Origin: Methanobacterium_C sp963845285
GTDB taxonomy: Archaea; Methanobacteriota; Methanobacteria; Methanobacteriales; Methanobacteriaceae
Direction of reading: 5' to 3'
Assembly (NCBI GenBank): GCA_963845285.1
Contig: CAWJRO010000036.1
Location: 1-64,000 of the forward strand
Length of the DNA: 64,000 bases
Shown here: positions 1 to 8,438 of the stretch, piece by piece
Numbering within the stretch: the stretch's first letter is position 1
Layout of the letters: each line of letters starts with the position of its first letter
The notes under the pieces: model-generated
Told to the model about the DNA's origin: nothing
The model's database searches: none
Seen by the model: the letters and a program-made list of their open reading frames with translations, nothing else
Position numbers and translations under genes: made by a program

Positions 1-5
1 TAAAA

Positions 6-1922
6 ATGGCGGGGAAAGAAATGGAACGAGATACAACCGTTCTTCTAGATGAAAAACGGATCTTCACTCCGGATACGGAGACATTAGAAAGAGCAAATGT
101 GAAAGATTGGGAAGCTGAAATTGAAAAAGGAAAAGATTTCAAGAAATATTGGGCTGAAAAAGCTGAGCAATTTCATTGGTTTAAAAAATGGGACACAGTC
201 CTTGATGACAGCAACAAACCCTTTTACAAATGGTTTGAAGGCGGTAAGATCAACCTGGCCTACAATGCCGTGGACAGATGGATAAAAACTGAAAAAAGAA
301 ATCAGGTTGCAATTCTTTACGTTAACGAACGTGGTCATGAAAGAAAAATGACATACTATGAACTTTATCGTAGAGTAAACCAGTTTGCAAACGGTTTAAA
401 GAACATGGGTGTCAAAAAGGGAGACAAAGTTTCGATGTATCTCCCCATGTGCCCTGAGCTTATTGTATCAATGCTTGCATGTACCAAGATCGGAGCAGTT
501 CACAGTGTCGTTTACTCAGGACTCAGTGTTGGAGCTTTTGTTGAAAGAATGAACGATGCAAAGGCTAAAATCCTTATCACAGCAGATGGAACCTTCAGGA
601 GAGGAAAGATCATAGATCTGAAAAAAATCTCAGATGAAGCAATGCTTCAGTGTCCTACTATAGAAACCGTAGTCGTGGTGAAACATACAGGCATTCCTAT
701 AGAAATGTCAGATTTAAGCGGAAAAGAAATATTCTACGAAAGGTTTATGAATGAAGAGCCAGCAGAATGTGAACCTGAACCAATGGACTCGGAGGATCCT
801 CTTTTCATATTGTACACGTCAGGAAGTACAGGAAAACCGAAGGGAGTGTTACACACAACTGCAGGTTACATGGTCGGGGTTGCAACAACAACCAACGACA
901 TATTCGACATACACGACGATGATCTCTGGTGGTGTACAGGTGATGTAGGATGGATTACAGGCCACAGCTATGCAATCTACGGCCCGTTACTTTTAGGTAC
1001 AACCACGTTGATCTATGAAGGCGCACCAGACTACCCTGATCCTGGAGCATGGTGGAGGATAGTGGAAAAATATGGTGTTACGAAATTTTACACAGCCCCA
1101 ACAGCAATCAGACATTTAATGAGATTTGGAAGTAGTTATACCAGAGATTATGACCTTTCATCTCTCCGGGTGCTTGGAACAGTTGGTGAACCAATAAATC
1201 CTGAGGCATGGATGTGGCTGTATAAAAACGTTGGAAAGGAAAAGGCGCCGATAATGGACACATGGTGGCAGACAGAGACAGGAATGCATATGATATCACC
1301 GTTACCTGCAGCGCCATTGAAACCCGGTTCAGTAACAAGACCATTCCCAGGAATTGATGCAGATGTTGTTGATGAAGACGGCAAACCGGTACCTGTTGGA
1401 AAAGGTGGATATCTTGTAATAAAGAATCCATGGCCTGCGATGTTCCGTACTTTGTATGAGGATGAACAAAGGTACCTTGATGTTTACTGGAACCAGATTC
1501 CGGGAGTTTACAAAGCAGGGGATATGGCAAGGAAAGATGAAAATGGATACTTCTGGATCCAGGGAAGATCGGATGATGTCTTGAAGATAGCCGGTCACAG
1601 GATAGGTACTGCGGAGGTTGAATCAGCCTTTGTGAGCCATCCTGCAGTTGCAGAAGCTGCAGTAATTGGAAAATCAGACCCAATTAAAGGACAGGTCATA
1701 AAAGCATTCCTTATACTTAAAGAGAATTATGTACTTAAAACAAAGCTCATAGGTGATTTAAAACAACATGTACGTTATGAACTGGGGCCTGTTGCGGTTC
1801 TTGGGGAAATAGTGCAGGTCGAGAGTCTTCCTAAAACCCGAAGTGGTAAGATCATGAGGCGTGTTTTAAAGGCACAAGAAGCCGGGGAAGATATTGGGGA
1901 TACATCAACACTTGAAGAGTAG
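6..1922 (+). CDS. acs: Acetyl-CoA synthetase, AMP-forming
   Basis: This enzyme makes acetyl-CoA from acetate, ATP and CoA through an acetyl-adenylate, in the cytoplasm. The 638-residue length is normal for Acs. The adenylate-forming signature YTSGSTGKPKG starts at Y270, the WWQTETG motif lies near residue 420, the hinge region GRSDDVLKIAGHR follows, and the catalytic lysine is K615 in PKTRSGKIMRR. An alternative ATG lies at 21, and the upstream region is outside the window, so the start is not certain. A YaaH-type acetate transporter follows 203 bp downstream. Methanobacteriales grow on H2/CO2 but commonly assimilate acetate as a carbon source, so an assimilatory role is inferred. Confidence 0.95.
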   Translation: MAGKEMERDTTVLLDEKRIFTPDTETLERANVKDWEAEIEKGKDFKKYWAEKAEQFHWFKKWDTVLDDSNKPFYKWFEGGKINLAYNAVDRWIKTEKRNQVAILYVNERGHERKMTYYELYRRVNQFANGLKNMGVKKGDKVSMYLPMCPELIVSMLACTKIGAVHSVVYSGLSVGAFVERMNDAKAKILITADGTFRRGKIIDLKKISDEAMLQCPTIETVVVVKHTGIPIEMSDLSGKEIFYERFMNEEPAECEPEPMDSEDPLFILYTSGSTGKPKGVLHTTAGYMVGVATTTNDIFDIHDDDLWWCTGDVGWITGHSYAIYGPLLLGTTTLIYEGAPDYPDPGAWWRIVEKYGVTKFYTAPTAIRHLMRFGSSYTRDYDLSSLRVLGTVGEPINPEAWMWLYKNVGKEKAPIMDTWWQTETGMHMISPLPAAPLKPGSVTRPFPGIDADVVDEDGKPVPVGKGGYLVIKNPWPAMFRTLYEDEQRYLDVYWNQIPGVYKAGDMARKDENGYFWIQGRSDDVLKIAGHRIGTAEVESAFVSHPAVAEAAVIGKSDPIKGQVIKAFLILKENYVLKTKLIGDLKQHVRYELGPVAVLGEIVQVESLPKTRSGKIMRRVLKAQEAGEDIGDTSTLEE

Positions 1923-2125
1923 TAATTGAATCCCGAAATGAAGCCTAAACATGTATGTAAATTTGAAAAGTAGATCTCTGAATTAAAAAAAGATCTGAAT
2001 AAGGATATGAATTAAAAATTCCATGAGAAAAGGAATCACGAATTCAGGGACAATTGGAAAAACTTGAAAGTAACAACTTTAAAGTAATCAATAAATCTGA
2101 ATTAAAGAACTTTGGGAGTATAAAA

Positions 2126-2728
2126 ATGGTTGAAAATCAGGATAAGATCACTTTGAAGGATACAACCGCCAATCCAGCACCTCTTGGACTTCTGGGATTT
2201 GGACTGACCACAGTCCTTTTGAACTTCCACAACGCAGGATTCTATCCCATGAGCAGTATGATACTGTCAATGGGATTTGCCTACGGTGGAATAGCCCAGA
2301 TAGTTGCAAGCTTAATGGAATACAAAAAAGGTAACACCTTTGGAATGGTTGCATTTGGATCATACGGCCTATTCTGGTGGTCACTGGTGTTCCTCCTGAT
2401 GGTTCCAAGCATGATGTTTTTCAGCGCTGCTGCTAAATCACCTGTTCAGGCAGCTGATCCTGCAGCTCTTGCAGCTTATTTCTTCATGTGGGGAATTTTC
2501 ACCCTTGGAATGTTTGTTGGAACACTGAAAAAAGGAAGAGGACTTCAAGTGGTATTCATAACCCTGGCAGTTTTGTTCTTCTTACTTACCGCAGGTGAAA
2601 TCACTGGAATCAAAACTATAACTTTGATAGCTGGGTATGAGGGCATATTTACAGGCTTAAGTGCCGTGTATGTTGGATTGGCCGAAGTTATAAATGAAGA
2701 ATATGGTAGAAGAGTTCTGCCAGTATGA
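2126..2728 (+). CDS. GPR1/FUN34/YaaH-family acetate transporter
   Basis: This is a small integral membrane protein of about 200 residues with six predicted membrane segments. The family signature NPAPLGLLGFGLTT near the N-terminus and the NFHNAGF motif identify the YaaH/SatP acetate or succinate permeases. A longer frame begins at a TTG at 2054, but the ATG at 2126 has GGGAG at 2114-2118 with 7-nt spacing and starts just before the conserved region, so it is preferred. Its position after acs suggests joint acetate uptake and activation. A strong hairpin follows at 2797. Confidence 0.93.
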   Translation: MVENQDKITLKDTTANPAPLGLLGFGLTTVLLNFHNAGFYPMSSMILSMGFAYGGIAQIVASLMEYKKGNTFGMVAFGSYGLFWWSLVFLLMVPSMMFFSAAAKSPVQAADPAALAAYFFMWGIFTLGMFVGTLKKGRGLQVVFITLAVLFFLLTAGEITGIKTITLIAGYEGIFTGLSAVYVGLAEVINEEYGRRVLPV

Positions 2729-2796
2729 TAACGGTTGCTTAGGGTTGTTGCTTAGGTTGTATACCGCCTCCTAAAAACAATTGCAACCAGAAGTGT

Positions 2797-2823
2797 GGTC
2801 CTGAAGTTTAATGCTTCAGGATC
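2797..2823 (+). terminator. Hairpin with T-rich tail after the acetate transporter
   Basis: A 10-bp stem (2797-2806 with 2814-2823, one G-T pair) closes a 7-nt loop and is followed by T-rich sequence to about 2840. It sits 70 bp after the transporter stop. Archaeal termination mainly needs the T tract, so the hairpin could instead protect the 3' end. Confidence 0.6.
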
Positions 2824-2897
2824 ATTTAATTTTATTTTAAAATGAATTATGATTGGGAGTAAGTTCACGTTTTTAAGGCTTTGAGTTTGACTCGAGT

Positions 2898-3243
2898 TTA
2901 ATCAATACTCCAATTTTCTTTTGGTGGTTCTAAAAGCATTATCATGATATCCGAACTTTTAATACCCTGATTTTAAGTGAGATTCTCAATGATCGATTTG
3001 AAAACCTCGTTTTTTATCTCAGAAGATCTTCCTTTAAACATTTTTATCTCAATTACAGTTGCATTTTCTGTTTTGTTTGGGGGGGTATTCAAAATGGGTT
3101 GCATCAAGTTCGTAAAGACTTTGATAAAGATCGTATTTTGTAATCCCTAATTTCTGAACTAGGGCCTTGTGAACTCCATTTATAAGATCTTTTTTGTATT
3201 CCTCTGATTTCCCGTGGAGTATCTCTATTTTAACAATCGGTAT
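2898..3243 (-). pseudogene. Degraded tautomerase-family (4-OT-like) gene
   Basis: Reading leftward from 3243 gives a protein of about 114 residues typical of the two-motif tautomerase family: IPIVKIEILHGKSEEYKK at the N-terminus, ELDATHFEYPP in the middle and LLEPPKENW near the C-terminus. Three lesions are visible. The expected ATG before the Pro1 codon is ATA (3241-3243). A run of seven C in the coding strand (near 3085) carries one extra base. A TAA interrupts the distal part within NLT*NQGI. Correcting the run by one base gives exactly 115 codons. The gene is probably dead, since three independent changes are unlikely to be sequencing errors. Confidence 0.8.
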
Positions 3244-3610
3244 TAAATCACCTTATTTTTTTAAGATCTATTCCTTTTTAGTATCTATTCTAATATCTAT
3301 TCATTATTTACTTGGGTTTTACTTATTTATTCTTTATTAAGTTTTAGAATAAATGATTTAAATCTCAAAAATTAAAGTTTAAAGTTTTTCAATAGATTTC
3401 AATAAAAACTGAAAATAATAGAAAATAATAGAAAATAGGGAAATAAACCCTTAAACGTCTATTTTAAATCCAAAATCTAGTAAAAAAAAAACTTTGTTAA
3501 CTTTAATTACAGCTCTACGGAAATTTGGATTATAGAATGTCCTGATGAACTTTCTAATGTCTTATTTAACTTGTGGCCTTTATGGTAATCTATTTCTATG
3601 AATCATTGCT
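3244..3610. other. AT-rich intergenic stretch
   Basis: I see no open frame with coding character here. The stretch holds a short purine-rich run with three copies of GAAAATA (about 3410-3437). It may contain the 3' region of the small minus-strand gene that ends at 3611. Confidence 0.5.
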
Positions 3611-3817
3611 TTATTCTATAGAGATACATTCCCAAGGTTGAGCTTCCGTATCAATAGTTGCGAATAGATCTTTTTCTACATCCTTGAATAAATCCTCACA
3701 ACTGAATTTTACACTTGCAGATTTTTTAACAGAATACATTTTGCCTCTTGCACTTTTAACAATTATATCACCCTCTCGAGTTATGCCCACTACTACCTGG
3801 TTTATTTCTTTTGCCAT
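3611..3817 (-). CDS. Small hypothetical protein, 68 aa
   Basis: I do not recognise this family. The 68-residue sequence starts MAKEINQVVVGITREGDI and has alternating beta-like segments (VVVGIT, IIVKSARGKMYSV) followed by an acidic helix-like part (EDLFKDVEKDL). That looks like a small compact domain with no membrane segment. The ATG at 3817 is preceded in the coding strand by GGAG about 8 nt upstream, supporting translation. It is isolated, with long AT-rich spacers on both sides. Confidence 0.65.
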   Translation of the reverse strand: MAKEINQVVVGITREGDIIVKSARGKMYSVKKSASVKFSCEDLFKDVEKDLFATIDTEAQPWECISIE

Positions 3818-3948
3818 ATTTGCTCAACTCCTATAATTTAATTTTTTTTACTGATTCATTAACTGCTAAGAAATATCTCTAAAACTAAAAATATTTTCAA
3901 TCTATATTTATTATACATCACATCCTAATTGTACTATTAGTTTTTATG

Positions 3949-3997
3949 GAGAATTTCTATTAACCTTTATTTGCTGTTGATATTATGTTTGGAAATA
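3949..3997 (+). repeat. 49-bp dispersed repeat, copy 1
   Basis: This segment (GAGAATTTCTATTAAC at its left, ATTATGTTTGGAAATA at its right) matches the reverse complement of 49998-50046 over 49 bp with only a few differences. Function is unknown. Confidence 0.7.
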
Positions 3998-4264
3998 GTT
4001 TTATGATATTTATTAATGAGTTACTTGATTTATTAATGGCCAATAATTGTCTTAAATGAAGTATTTATTTGTGATAACTAAATTATAATTTTTAATATTA
4101 CTAAATTTTAGAGGTTTTTAGAAATTCTCAAAAGTTCAAGGCATAACAAGATTATTGGAAAATGACAGAAAAAAATATGATAAAAACAATGACATAAAAC
4201 ATGTTAAAATAGATTTTAAACTTATGAACTGGTCTTGATAACAAGTATGTTATTTATAAATATT

Positions 4265-4402
4265 AATTAAGCAGTAATTAAGCAGTAATTAAGCAGTAAT
4301 TAAGCAGTAATTAAGCAGTAATTAAGCAGTAATTAAGCAGTAATTAAGCAGTAATTAAGCAGTAACTAAGCAGTAACTAAGCAATAACTAAGCAATAACT
4401 AA
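4265..4402. repeat. Tandem array of an 11-bp unit (12.5 copies)
   Basis: The unit AATTAAGCAGT occurs nine times without change, then once as AACTAAGCAGT, twice as AACTAAGCAAT and ends in a partial copy. The changes accumulate toward the right end. The 11-bp period is close to one helical turn, so any bound factor would meet all units on the same face of the DNA. Confidence 0.95.
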
Positions 4403-4508
4403 AAATAGATTTACTAAAACCCTATCACATAAAATTATCATTTTCAATGGAATTTTTGATTAATTGCTGTTGTTTTGCAAATCATAAAATATGTTACTTG
4501 AATAAAGA

Positions 4509-4606
4509 ATATTTTAATAGAATAGAAAAAACTTGATTAATACTTTATAATTAAGAATATGTTACTTTATGTGTAAAAATTGGCCTTAAGATTAAGAATT
4601 TATCTT
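4509..4606 (+). repeat. 98-bp dispersed repeat, copy 1
   Basis: The segment is about 94% identical, in the same orientation, to 49059-49157 inside the right end of the integrative element. The shared core includes ATGTTACTTTATGTGTAAAA and GGCCTTAAGATTAAG. No coding sense is evident in this copy. Confidence 0.85.
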
Positions 4607-4807
4607 CTATTTTTACAAGTGGCATGTTAATCACGTTGACTTTTAATTATCTCATAATCCAATTTTATCGTATAAATATACTAAAATTTTATTAAGTGTA
4701 AAGTTTTCAGGAATTCCATTCAGAACTAAAAAAATTCAAAAAATAAAAAAGAGTAACCAGATTAAGATTTTTAATATTTCTAATTATTTTATCTTATCTG
4801 CTTATCA

Positions 4808-5665
4808 CTAATTTCCCATGGAAAATGGCATCATAAACCTGTTCACGTTTATTCCACCCATACCAATCGTGTTGTTTATCTGAAGTTTGATTGCTTTGTC
4901 GTTGTAACCTTTAGTTTGTATGTCTAAAATGTTGGTGCTGTTTTGTAAGACATCAAATTCATTGGGTTCAAAGTTACTTCCGCCGAGATCAGTTGTTCCT
5001 GTTATTTTAAGACCGATGTTGTCTTGAGGTTTGAATGTTATTGTTACACCACCTAACTGTACATTGGTCGAGATCGAACCGTTGGTTGTCATATTAGGGT
5101 TAACACCTTGGATCATGAATCCTCCAGTGTTGACATTCAGAGCTATGTTTTTAAATGAGGTATCACCAAGGAACAACATTCCCCCACCAGCATATTTAAT
5201 GGTTGCATTCAAATTATCAACTTTAGAACTGTTTGTAAGGGATATTGAGTATCCTCCAATCTTACTGTTCAGTGTTCCATTGTAAGTGCATCTGTTTCCC
5301 AGCACTACCTTTGCGGATCCACTGTCAAGTGCCATGTTAACGTTTAAAACATCACCCTGTTTGGTGTAGGTTACTGCTGGTTCTTTTGAATTATTTTCCC
5401 TTTTAACATTTATATCGTAAAGAGAATCACTGCTGTTTTTGAATTCAACATCTAGACCTGTGGTATTTCCTTCAAAATTGAAGTTAACATAGTTAATTCC
5501 CGCCATCTGGGCATCTGTAAGTGTGTAATTTGTTGTGATCTCATTTTTTGCCTGCTGGTTTTGATTTCCATTCCCTAACCCAAAGGCTGTTGCATACACT
5601 GCGGTGCAGAAAGCTGCAATCAGGACGATTATAATTACAATTCCCCAAAATCTTCTGCTTTCCAT
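4808..5665 (-). CDS. Membrane-anchored extracellular beta-rich protein
   Basis: This 285-residue protein has one N-terminal membrane segment (about residues 7-30, IVIIIVLIAAFCTAVYATAF) followed by a long Asn/Thr/Ser-rich, beta-strand-like part outside the cell. Many N-x-S/T sequons fit an N-glycosylated archaeal surface protein. The repeated strand pattern resembles adhesin-like or LiaF-type beta-solenoid ectodomains, but I cannot assign a family. Its ATG at 5665 directly abuts the stop codon of the Yip1-like gene, so the two are co-transcribed and probably function together at the envelope. Confidence 0.8.
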   Translation of the reverse strand: MESRRFWGIVIIIVLIAAFCTAVYATAFGLGNGNQNQQAKNEITTNYTLTDAQMAGINYVNFNFEGNTTGLDVEFKNSSDSLYDINVKRENNSKEPAVTYTKQGDVLNVNMALDSGSAKVVLGNRCTYNGTLNSKIGGYSISLTNSSKVDNLNATIKYAGGGMLFLGDTSFKNIALNVNTGGFMIQGVNPNMTTNGSISTNVQLGGVTITFKPQDNIGLKITGTTDLGGSNFEPNEFDVLQNSTNILDIQTKGYNDKAIKLQINNTIGMGGINVNRFMMPFSMGN

Positions 5666-6220
5666 CTATAAAACCCCCAGTATCATGAGTATGAAAATTA
5701 TTATGAGAGAAGGAATCCCGAAACATGATAAAAATGACTTCCCTATTCCAATTTTGTGTTCTGCATTCACAGCAGCGGTTCCTATTATGATAGTCCAGAT
5801 GTACATGAGCCCCCATAACATGGCTGATGTGAAAATGGTTTTTGCAAGTATCAAAGTCATTATTCCAAATATTAACAGAATGCAGGCAACTGAAGTGTAC
5901 CCGAAAAGTCCGAATGTATTTACAAAGTTTCCTTTCCCTTTAAAGACAAATTTAGCTATTAAATGGGAAATTCCTGCCCATATCAATAGTTTTACAAGTC
6001 CATAAACTATGAAAAGTATTGCAAGTAAAACCGGTAAAAAGGTGTTTCTTACAAATCCTGCAATTAATGCACCTGCCATAATTCCTAAAAATGCTGCAAA
6101 GAAAATAAAAACGAATATTCCTCGAGTTGCTGATTTTTCATCCAGAATAGTTCTAAAAGATTTTTCTGGGGAAACCATAACATCAAAAATACCATCAAAA
6201 AAACCCAAAAGCTTCTCCAT
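5666..6220 (-). CDS. Yip1-domain-like integral membrane protein
   Basis: The protein has about 184 residues and five or six hydrophobic segments after an N-terminal amphipathic part, FFDGIFDVMVSPEKSFR, which is typical of Yip1-family proteins (the P-x-x-x-F element). A GTG at 6232 is possible, but GAGGTGA at 6227-6233 then serves as the ribosome site for the ATG at 6220, which I prefer. It is the first gene of a two-gene unit with the surface protein at 4808-5665. Yip1 proteins are poorly understood in archaea. Confidence 0.8.
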   Translation of the reverse strand: MEKLLGFFDGIFDVMVSPEKSFRTILDEKSATRGIFVFIFFAAFLGIMAGALIAGFVRNTFLPVLLAILFIVYGLVKLLIWAGISHLIAKFVFKGKGNFVNTFGLFGYTSVACILLIFGIMTLILAKTIFTSAMLWGLMYIWTIIIGTAAVNAEHKIGIGKSFLSCFGIPSLIIIFILMILGVL

Positions 6221-6408
6221 CAATTTAATCACCTCTCTTCATAGTTATTCAAATACTATTACTAGTTCAACTTTTTTTATATCCTGTTTTAGGTATATTT
6301 TTTTCTATTATCTCTTCAGTTTTGATAAAACTAAAGAATTTGGGAAGAATTAAAATTTAAGATAAAATTCAAAACACTAAAATTCAAAATAAACCATTTG
6401 TAATTATA

Positions 6409-6515
6409 GAGGCTGTCCCATAATCCAAAATCTACAAAAGAATAAGGATAAACAACGCTTTAAATTCAAAAATAAGCAAAATTATATATGTTACGAATAA
6501 TTATGGGTCAGCCTC
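6409..6515. mobile_element. MITE-like element, copy 1 (107 bp)
   Basis: The terminal inverted repeats GAGGCTGTCCCATAAT (left) and ATTATGGGTCAGCCTC (right) match at 15 of 16 positions. The element is flanked by the 4-bp direct repeat TATA (6405-6408 and 6516-6519), as expected for a target-site duplication. The interior is homologous to the second copy at 63071-63179. There is no coding capacity, so it would need a transposase in trans. The end sequence resembles IS5/IS1182-type termini, but that is only an impression. Confidence 0.85.
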
Positions 6516-6733
6516 TATAAAAAAAATAAAAAAACATGGATTTTATTTTGACATGTAGAATAAGGCCATCTAGTAAGCTACATGTAAAAATATGGAATTA
6601 TACTTAAAAGCATCAATAATTTGCCATACGAAAAGGGGATATATGTATTATAACTAGTTCTCTAATGCTCTCCTCCTCAATTGAATACTGTAAGTAGCAA
6701 CATATTAATCTTCCTTGAGGAGGTGTAATATTT

Positions 6734-7099
6734 ATGAGGGTAAGTGTTATTGAGATGGATAAAGATGAACAGGTCTTTTATAATTTAGGGGTCTTTGAGA
6801 AACATGAAGATCTCATTGTTTTCCCGTATATGGAGTTTGCTGATTTCTATGATGAAATAGAAAAGCGATTGCAATGTATCAAGAATATCATTCATAGAGA
6901 ATGCCCTGAAGAACCACCCAAAGTAATCAGGGATATGCAACCCCACCTAGAATTATTAGAAAAGGAATTAGAACTTCTAGTTAATTTTGATGTTCAAACA
7001 ACACTGAAATCATTTGAAACTCAAAAACAAAAAAACAAAACACGTGAAAAGATTCCAAATCTTGATAAAGAACCTTTACAATGTTTGATAGGGTTATAA
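6734..7099 (+). CDS. Hypothetical protein, 121 aa, probably helical
   Basis: I do not recognise this family. The 121-residue product is acidic in its first two thirds (DFYDEIEKRLQCIKNII, PHLELLEKELELL), likely helical, and ends in a lysine-rich tail. A strong ribosome site GGAGGTG (6719-6725) precedes the ATG. A decayed relative lies about 1.2 kb downstream (7958-8270), with the same start region and the same VNFDVQTTLKSF-type element. The family has therefore been duplicated locally. Confidence 0.75.
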   Translation: MRVSVIEMDKDEQVFYNLGVFEKHEDLIVFPYMEFADFYDEIEKRLQCIKNIIHRECPEEPPKVIRDMQPHLELLEKELELLVNFDVQTTLKSFETQKQKNKTREKIPNLDKEPLQCLIGL

Positions 7100-7447
7100 A
7101 TGGAAGTTTTTAGGTTTGAATGTGATTGAAACTAGAGTTTAAAAAGTGTTTTAGGACGCATAATAAAGATGGGAAACACAAATGATAGTATCACATATAA
7201 CATTAAATGATAACAACCATTTCCAATCGGATCAATGCGTTAAAATCATGAGCAATGAAGACTGAAGAAATCCAAAGAATGGTTTAAGCAATTAAGATAT
7301 GAAAAAATGAACAAAAAATACAAATAAAAGAACAAAAAGTATTGATAAACTAATTGCAACATAAAGAAAATGAAAATGGACTTAAAAATAGAATTAAAGG
7401 TTTAATATAATTATCTTAAAAAAATTATATAAACATCATTTAAAGAA
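7100..7447. other. AT-rich intergenic stretch
   Basis: There is no gene or RNA that I can support. Short frames are present but lack ribosome sites and coding composition. Confidence 0.5.
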
Positions 7448-7807
7448 TCATAAGTGCGGAAGATAACTATTAAATCTTTCAATAACTTCTTCACGTGTTT
7501 TTTCAATAATTGAGTCTTTATCTTCTTCAGTTATTGTATACTTAGTTATGAATTCAATTTTTAAAACAATGTTAATTCCATCATTAGTTTTTTCAAATCG
7601 CGAGAAAGATACCTTATACCTTTGCCCATGTTTATTTTGTCCTATGAACTCGTTTGAAATATCTGTTTGGATACGTTCTTCAAGGTTTTCAAGTTTCAAG
7701 TCCTCAATTTGGGGTGTTGCAATAAAATATAAAAATTCTCCACCGGCTACAGGTTTAATTTTAGCTATTTTTTCTCTCTTTAAATATTCTAATTTATATT
7801 CAGCCAT
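7448..7807 (-). CDS. Hypothetical protein, 119 aa
   Basis: I do not recognise this family. The sequence begins MAEYKLEYLKREKIAKI, contains strand-like segments in the middle (EFLYFIATP, YKVSFSRFEK, INIVLKIEFITKY) and ends in a charged helix (EEDKDSIIEKTREEVIERF). There is no membrane segment. A GGGGG run lies 5-10 nt before the ATG in the coding strand. It stands alone between a small helical protein and that protein's decayed paralogue. Confidence 0.65.
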   Translation of the reverse strand: MAEYKLEYLKREKIAKIKPVAGGEFLYFIATPQIEDLKLENLEERIQTDISNEFIGQNKHGQRYKVSFSRFEKTNDGINIVLKIEFITKYTITEEDKDSIIEKTREEVIERFNSYLPHL

Positions 7808-7957
7808 ATTAAACCCCCATACTCATTATTTATACTTTAAAACATTACTATTAGTATATTGTTATGTTATTTGCCTTATAAATAATTATTCATATTCCTT
7901 TAATGTACTAAAATTATAACTCGTACTATTGTTTGAGGAGAGTTAGAGTACAATTAG

Positions 7958-8270
7958 GATGAGTGTTATTGTGATGAGAATATGAAACTGTTTCTTATTA
8001 ATATGAGTGTCTTTAATAAACAGTAGGATTGGATTGTTTTGTTATAATGTGTTTGAACTTTTCTATGAAAAAATAGAACTAAAAATACGATTCTGAAACA
8101 ATACAAGTCAATGAATATTAACCAGAAAAGTGAAGATCCATCTGAATTCATGCGACACACATAACTTGAAAGTTATGGGATCTGAATTTGAGGAGTTAAT
8201 AAATTTTGAAGTTCAAACAACCCTAGAATCATTCCAGATTAAAACAAAAAAAGGATTATGCCTTGAATCA
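7958..8270 (+). pseudogene. Decayed paralogue of the 121-aa protein
   Basis: The stretch keeps the start context of 6734-7099 (GAGGAG, then ATGAGTGTTATTGTGATG) and, near 8185-8260, DNA that still reads EELINFEVQTTLESF, matching ELLVNFDVQTTLKSF in the intact gene. The middle is scrambled by stops and shifts. It is a remnant of a tandem duplication, and its borders are approximate. Confidence 0.7.
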
Positions 8271-8438
8271 ATGAGGATCCCCTAAAAAAAGTGATTGAAA
8301 GAGGAGTATGAAAAGCAAAATCTCAAAGTAGTAAAAATGTTGACTGAGACGAAATTTGATAAGTTAACAATAAATATGTTTCTCAGTGCAGAAATGGATA
8401 AAAAAATGAAAAAGTGAGTTCATTGGTCAAAACGGGGT

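Larger units (their letters stand above)
3818..4807. other. 1-kb intergenic region rich in repeats
   Basis: No convincing gene is present. The region contains a 49-bp segment repeated in inverted orientation at 50.0 kb, an 11-bp tandem array (4265-4402) and a 98-bp segment repeated at 49.06 kb. It looks like a sink for dispersed repeats. Confidence 0.6.

Noticed and set aside
4265..4402. CRISPR array
   Set aside because: The repeats are contiguous with no spacers, the unit is 11 bp, and there are no cas genes.
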